From the NCBI RefSeq assembly GCF_006717075.1, contig NZ_VFQC01000001.1, positions 186,001 through 250,000 of the forward strand: a DNA stretch of 64,000 nucleotides, given 5' to 3'. Numbering within the stretch: the first letter of the stretch is position 1; each line of letters starts with the position of its first letter. This document shows, piece after piece, positions 60,269-64,000 of the stretch. Origin of the DNA: Haloactinospora alba (GTDB lineage Bacteria > Actinomycetota > Actinomycetes > Streptosporangiales > Streptosporangiaceae). Made by a program: the position numbers and the translations under genes. The notes beneath the pieces were generated by a model that was not told the origin of the DNA, made no database searches, and worked only from the letters and a program-made list of their open reading frames with translations.

Positions 60269-60435
60269 AAATCCTCACGATAGCCGCGCGGGTGTACCGG
60301 ATCGGAACACACCCCTAGTTTACTGAACAGTAAGTGGGTAGGGGCACACCCGGCACACCGGCCCGGTCCGTGACCGCGGCGTTTCCGTAACCGAAAGGTG
60401 GCCCGCTGTTCCCGACTGGTAGAGACCATTCTCGG

Positions 60436-60441
60436 TAGGGT
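60436..60441 (+). promoter_or_regulatory. -10 element for leaderless ppc transcript
   Basis: TAGGGT ends 7 nt before the ppc ATG, and no Shine-Dalgarno precedes that ATG. The spacing predicts a leaderless transcript. Confidence 0.5.
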
Positions 60442-60448
60442 TTGTCAC

Positions 60449-63088
60449 ATGACAGTGGGAAGCGCGGAGCGCGACAGTGCGCGCCAGGAAATGCCCGACC
60501 AGCTGCGCGGCGACGTCCGGCTGCTGGGCGAGACACTCGGGACCGTCATGTCCGAAAGCGGCGGTGAGGACCTGCTGGAGGACGTCGAACGGCTGCGGCG
60601 GGCCGTCATCGGCGCCCGGGAGGGCACCGTCACCGGTGACGAGATCACCGAGCTGGTGGCGTCGTGGCCGCTGGAACGAGCCAAACAGGTGGCACGGGCG
60701 TTCACCGTGTACTTCCACCTCGCCAACCTCGCCGAGGAACACCAGCGCATCCGTGCCCTGCGGGAGCGCGACGACGCCGACAACCCGCCCCGTGAGTCGC
60801 TGGCCCGCGCCGTCGACTACATCCGCGACGACTGCGGCGAGGACCGGCTGCGCGAGTTCGTGGCGAACATGGAGTTCCACCCCGTGCTCACCGCCCACCC
60901 CACCGAGGCGCGGCGGCGCGCGGTCTCCACCGCGATCCTGCGCATCAGCTCCAAACTGGAGGAACTGCGCGGCTCCCACCCCGGCAGTACCGCCGAGGCC
61001 GCCGCGCGGCGGGAGTTCGCCGAGGAGGTGGACCTGCTGTGGCGCACCTCCCAGCTGCGCTACACCAAACTGGACCCGCTCGACGAGGTCCGCACCGCCA
61101 TGTCGGCGTTCGACGACACCATCTTCGAGGCCGTCCCCCGGATCTACCGGACCCTGGACGCCGCGCTCGACCCGGAGGGCGCCGGGAAGCGCCCCCCGCG
61201 CGCGGCACCGTTCGTGCGCTACGGGAGCTGGATCGGCGGGGACCGGGACGGCAACCCGTTCGTCACCCACGAGGTCACACGGGACGCCATCGCCATCCAG
61301 TCCGAACACGTGCTGCACGCGCTGGAGAACGCGAGCGGGCGCATCGCCCGCACCCTCACCCTCTACAGCAACCTCACCCCGCCCAACGAGGAGCTGCGCA
61401 ACGCCCTGGCGACCGCGGAGGCCGGGTACCCGCGGCTGATGGCCGAGATCGGGAAACGCTCCCCGAACGAGCCGCACCGCCAGCTGCTGCTGTTCGCGAC
61501 GGAGCGGCTGCGCGCCACCCGCCAGCGCGACGCCGACCTCTCCTACGACGGGCCGGAGGCCTTCCTCACCGACCTGCGCACGGTCCAGGAGTCGCTCGCG
61601 GCCGCCGGGGCGCACCGGCACGCCTACGGGGCGCTGCAGGACCTGATCTGGCAGGCCGAGACGTTCGGGTTCCATCTCGCGGAGCTGGAGGTGCGCCAGC
61701 ACAGCGGGGTGCACGCCCGCGCGCTGGAGGAGGTGCGCGCCGGCGGTGAGCTGTCGGAGCAGACCGAGGAGGTGCTCGCCACCCTGCGCGTGGTGTCCTG
61801 GATCCAGGAACGGTTCGGGGTGCGGGCGTGCTGCCGCTACATCGTCAGCTTCACCCGCTCGGCCGAGGACATCGCCGCCGTGCACGAGCTCGCCGAGCAC
61901 GCCCTGCCCGCCGGTCAGGCCCCGGTTCTCGACGTCATACCGCTGTTCGAGACCGGCGCCGACCTGGAGGCGGCCCCGGACGCGTTGGACGGGATGCTGC
62001 GGCTGGACAGCGTGCGCCGCCGCCTCGCCGACACCGGCAACCGTATGGAGGTCATGCTGGGCTACAGCGACTCGGCCAAGGACGTCGGACCGGTCAGCGC
62101 GACGCTGCGGCTGTACGACGCCCAGGCACAGCTCGCCGCGTGGGCCGAACGCAACGGCATCGTCCTCACCCTGTTCCACGGGCGCGGAGGCTCACTGGGG
62201 CGCGGCGGCGGCCCGGCCAGCCGCGCGCTCATGGCCCAGGCGCCCGGGTCGGTCAACGGGCGGTTCAAGGTGACCGAGCAGGGCGAGGTGATCTTCGCCC
62301 GGTACGGGCAGCCGACGATCGCCCACCGGCACATGGAGCAGGTGGGCCACGCCGTGCTGATGACGTCGACCGCCACGGTGCAGGAACACACCCGCTCGGC
62401 GGCGGAGACGTACCGGGAGGTGGCCGACCGGGTCGCCGACGCCGCCTACGACGCCTACCGCTCACTGATCGACACGGACGGGTTCGCCGAGTGGTTCTCC
62501 CGGGTGAGTCCGCTGGAGGAGCTGGGGGAGCTGCGGCTGGGCTCGCGCCCGTCGCGCAGGTCCTCCGCCCGGGGGCTGGACGACCTGCGCGCCATCCCGT
62601 GGGTGTTCGCCTGGACCCAGACCCGGGTCAACCTGCCCGGCTGGTTCGGCCTGGGCACGGGACTGGCGGCGGTGGGGGACCCGGACACGCTGCACGCCGC
62701 CTACAACGAGTGGCCGCTGTTCGCCTCGCTGCTGGACAACGCCGAGATGAGCCTGGCGAAGACGGACCGGACCATCGCCGAACGGTACCTGCGGTTGGGC
62801 GGGCGTCCGGAGCTGACGTCGCTGGTGCTCGACGAGTACGACCGCACCCGCGAGCTCGTGCTGACCGTCACCGGGCACCAGCGGCTGCTGGAGAACCACA
62901 GTGTGCTCTCCCGGGCGGTCGACCTGCGCAACCCCTACGTGGACGCGCTGTCCCACCTGCAGCTGCGCGCGCTGGGGGCGCTGCGCGAGGAACACGACGC
63001 CCTGTCCGAGGACGACCAGCGCCACCTGGAACGGTTGCTGCTGCTGTCGGTGAACGGCGTCGCGGCCGGCCTGCAGAACACGGGGTGA
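60449..63088 (+). CDS. ppc: Phosphoenolpyruvate carboxylase
   Basis: PEP carboxylase adds bicarbonate to PEP, giving oxaloacetate to refill the TCA cycle. The 879-residue protein has VLTAHPTEARRRAV with the catalytic His (about residue 150), WIGGDRDGNPFVT, VMLGYSDSAKDVGPV, LFHGRGGSLGRGGGPASRA, and the conserved C-terminal end LQNTG. Regulatory residues for aspartate inhibition are within the family pattern. ATG 60449 is chosen for the -10 spacing. birA follows 7 bp downstream, and the divergent acc genes use CO2 chemistry too. Confidence 0.97.
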   Translation: MTVGSAERDSARQEMPDQLRGDVRLLGETLGTVMSESGGEDLLEDVERLRRAVIGAREGTVTGDEITELVASWPLERAKQVARAFTVYFHLANLAEEHQRIRALRERDDADNPPRESLARAVDYIRDDCGEDRLREFVANMEFHPVLTAHPTEARRRAVSTAILRISSKLEELRGSHPGSTAEAAARREFAEEVDLLWRTSQLRYTKLDPLDEVRTAMSAFDDTIFEAVPRIYRTLDAALDPEGAGKRPPRAAPFVRYGSWIGGDRDGNPFVTHEVTRDAIAIQSEHVLHALENASGRIARTLTLYSNLTPPNEELRNALATAEAGYPRLMAEIGKRSPNEPHRQLLLFATERLRATRQRDADLSYDGPEAFLTDLRTVQESLAAAGAHRHAYGALQDLIWQAETFGFHLAELEVRQHSGVHARALEEVRAGGELSEQTEEVLATLRVVSWIQERFGVRACCRYIVSFTRSAEDIAAVHELAEHALPAGQAPVLDVIPLFETGADLEAAPDALDGMLRLDSVRRRLADTGNRMEVMLGYSDSAKDVGPVSATLRLYDAQAQLAAWAERNGIVLTLFHGRGGSLGRGGGPASRALMAQAPGSVNGRFKVTEQGEVIFARYGQPTIAHRHMEQVGHAVLMTSTATVQEHTRSAAETYREVADRVADAAYDAYRSLIDTDGFAEWFSRVSPLEELGELRLGSRPSRRSSARGLDDLRAIPWVFAWTQTRVNLPGWFGLGTGLAAVGDPDTLHAAYNEWPLFASLLDNAEMSLAKTDRTIAERYLRLGGRPELTSLVLDEYDRTRELVLTVTGHQRLLENHSVLSRAVDLRNPYVDALSHLQLRALGALREEHDALSEDDQRHLERLLLLSVNGVAAGLQNTG

Positions 63089-63095
63089 GGGCACC

Positions 63096-63965
63096 GTGCC
63101 CGAGACACGCGAACCGCAGCCCCCGCCGGGACGGGAACCGCTGCGCCCCGACGCGCTGGAGCGGGCGCTCGTCCGCCCCGGCGGGTTGTGGCGCGCAGTG
63201 GAGGTGTATCCCGAACTCGCCTCCACCAACACCGAGCTCGCCGCCCGCGCCCGGCGGGGCGGCGGCGACGCGACCGTCGTGGTCACCGACCACCAGACCT
63301 CGGGGCGCGGACGCAGGGACCGGGGGTTCGAGACACCGGCCCGGGCCGCCCTCACGTTCTCCGTACTGGTGCGTCCCGGGGTCCCACCCACCCGCCTGGG
63401 GTGGTTGCCACTGCTCATGGGGGTGGCGGCGGTGGACGCCGTCCGGGAGGCGGCCGGCTGCGCGGCGGGCGTCAAATGGCCCAACGACGTGCTGGCCACC
63501 GGCGGCCGGGACGGGACGCAGCGCAAACTCGCCGGAATCCTGTCGGAGGCGGTCACCTCGGAGGAGGGGATCGCCGTCGTGGTCGGGATGGGGCTCAACG
63601 TTACCCAGACCCGCGACGAACTGCCGACCCCCTCGGCGACCTCCCTGGTGGTGGAGAACGCCTCCCTCCGGGAGCGTGAGCCGCTGCTGCGCGCCGTGCT
63701 GGACGGGTTCGCCGCCGGTTACACCGCCTGGGTGTCCGCCGGCGGCGACGCCGCGGCCAGCGGGCTCGCCCAGCGCTACCGGGAGCGCTGCGACACCGTC
63801 GGCCGCCGGGTGCGGGTGGAGCTGCCCAACGGGCGGGTGGTGACAGGGCCGGCCACCGGGGTGGACGCGGACGGCCACCTGCTCGTGCGCACCCCGTCCG
63901 GGGAGGAGGCGCTCAGCGCGGGCGACGTCGTCCACGTGCGCCCGGACGCGGAGGGGGCGGAGTAG
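63096..63965 (+). CDS. birA: Biotin-acetyl-CoA-carboxylase ligase
   Basis: BirA activates biotin with ATP and attaches it to the BCCP Lys, here encoded at 56.6 kb by accA. The 289-residue protein is the group I type without an N-terminal DNA-binding domain. It shows ELASTNTELAARARRG, the biotin-AMP loop QTSGRGRRDRGFETPA, the KWPNDVLATGG region with the catalytic Lys, and KLAGILSEAV. The C-terminal SH3-like domain (VRVELPNGRVVTGPATGVDADG) is complete. GTG 63096 begins just after the ppc stop; the two are probably co-transcribed. The final 35 bp of the window hold nothing recognisable. Confidence 0.95.
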   Translation: MPETREPQPPPGREPLRPDALERALVRPGGLWRAVEVYPELASTNTELAARARRGGGDATVVVTDHQTSGRGRRDRGFETPARAALTFSVLVRPGVPPTRLGWLPLLMGVAAVDAVREAAGCAAGVKWPNDVLATGGRDGTQRKLAGILSEAVTSEEGIAVVVGMGLNVTQTRDELPTPSATSLVVENASLREREPLLRAVLDGFAAGYTAWVSAGGDAAASGLAQRYRERCDTVGRRVRVELPNGRVVTGPATGVDADGHLLVRTPSGEEALSAGDVVHVRPDAEGAE

Positions 63966-64000
63966 GCCGGCCCCTGTTCGGCGGGCGCGTACTCCCCGCG

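Noticed and set aside
58892-60283. Plus-strand frame of more than 460 residues opposite accD
   Set aside because: It is antisense to a well-conserved carboxyltransferase gene and has no recognisable motif.

Overview
The window comes from a high-GC actinobacterium. Support includes heavy GC bias at third codon positions, frequent GTG and TTG starts, an acyl-CoA carboxylase with an epsilon subunit, BldC-like and XRE/DUF397 regulators, an F420-type (DDN-like) reductase family protein, and -10 elements placed about 7 nt before start codons without a Shine-Dalgarno sequence. The gene order and the type I-E repeat style suggest Streptosporangiales, perhaps the Nocardiopsis group; that placement is inference.

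Region 1 (1-31.3 kb) is mostly conserved core genome. It holds the start of secD, metG, tatD, a CoA-transferase-family racemase, rsmA, a membrane Ser/Thr kinase, ispE, a split transketolase, an ABC-F protein, MarR and TetR regulators, a fatty acid desaturase, tRNA-Gln(TTG), glmU-prs-rplY-pth, the sulfate assimilation genes cysQ-cysD-cysN, a DUF2236/MpaB-like oxygenase, mfd, a sulfurylase-like/APS-kinase fusion and mazG. All of these read intact. The sulfur genes fit together: CysDN makes APS, the APS kinase domain makes PAPS, and CysQ degrades PAP/PAPS.

Region 2 (31.3-56.4 kb) is accessory. It starts with a frameshifted PCMT-type methyltransferase, a DUF397/XRE pair and a four-gene overlapping operon that includes a BldC-like DNA-binding protein. 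Next come a sulfotransferase fused to a formylglycine-generating-enzyme-like domain, a NUDIX hydrolase and a GalU-like nucleotidyltransferase. A cas-less type I-E CRISPR array (6 repeats, exact 61-bp period) follows. After that are reductase, TetR, MFS, SEDS, symporter, TnpB, ArsR, YbaK, CGNR and alpha/beta hydrolase genes. Five genes here carry frameshifts (methyltransferase, amidase, DHFR-like, tnpB, one unknown), while no core gene in the window does.

Region 3 (56.5-64 kb) returns to core metabolism: accA (biotin carboxylase plus BCCP), accE and accD on the minus strand, divergent from ppc and birA. BirA would biotinylate the BCCP domain encoded beside it. PEP carboxylase refills oxaloacetate.

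The least familiar signals are the sulfotransferase-FGE fusion with its neighbours, CRISPR-repeat-like sequences in the rplY leader far from any array, and drift with compensatory stem changes at the distal end of the array.
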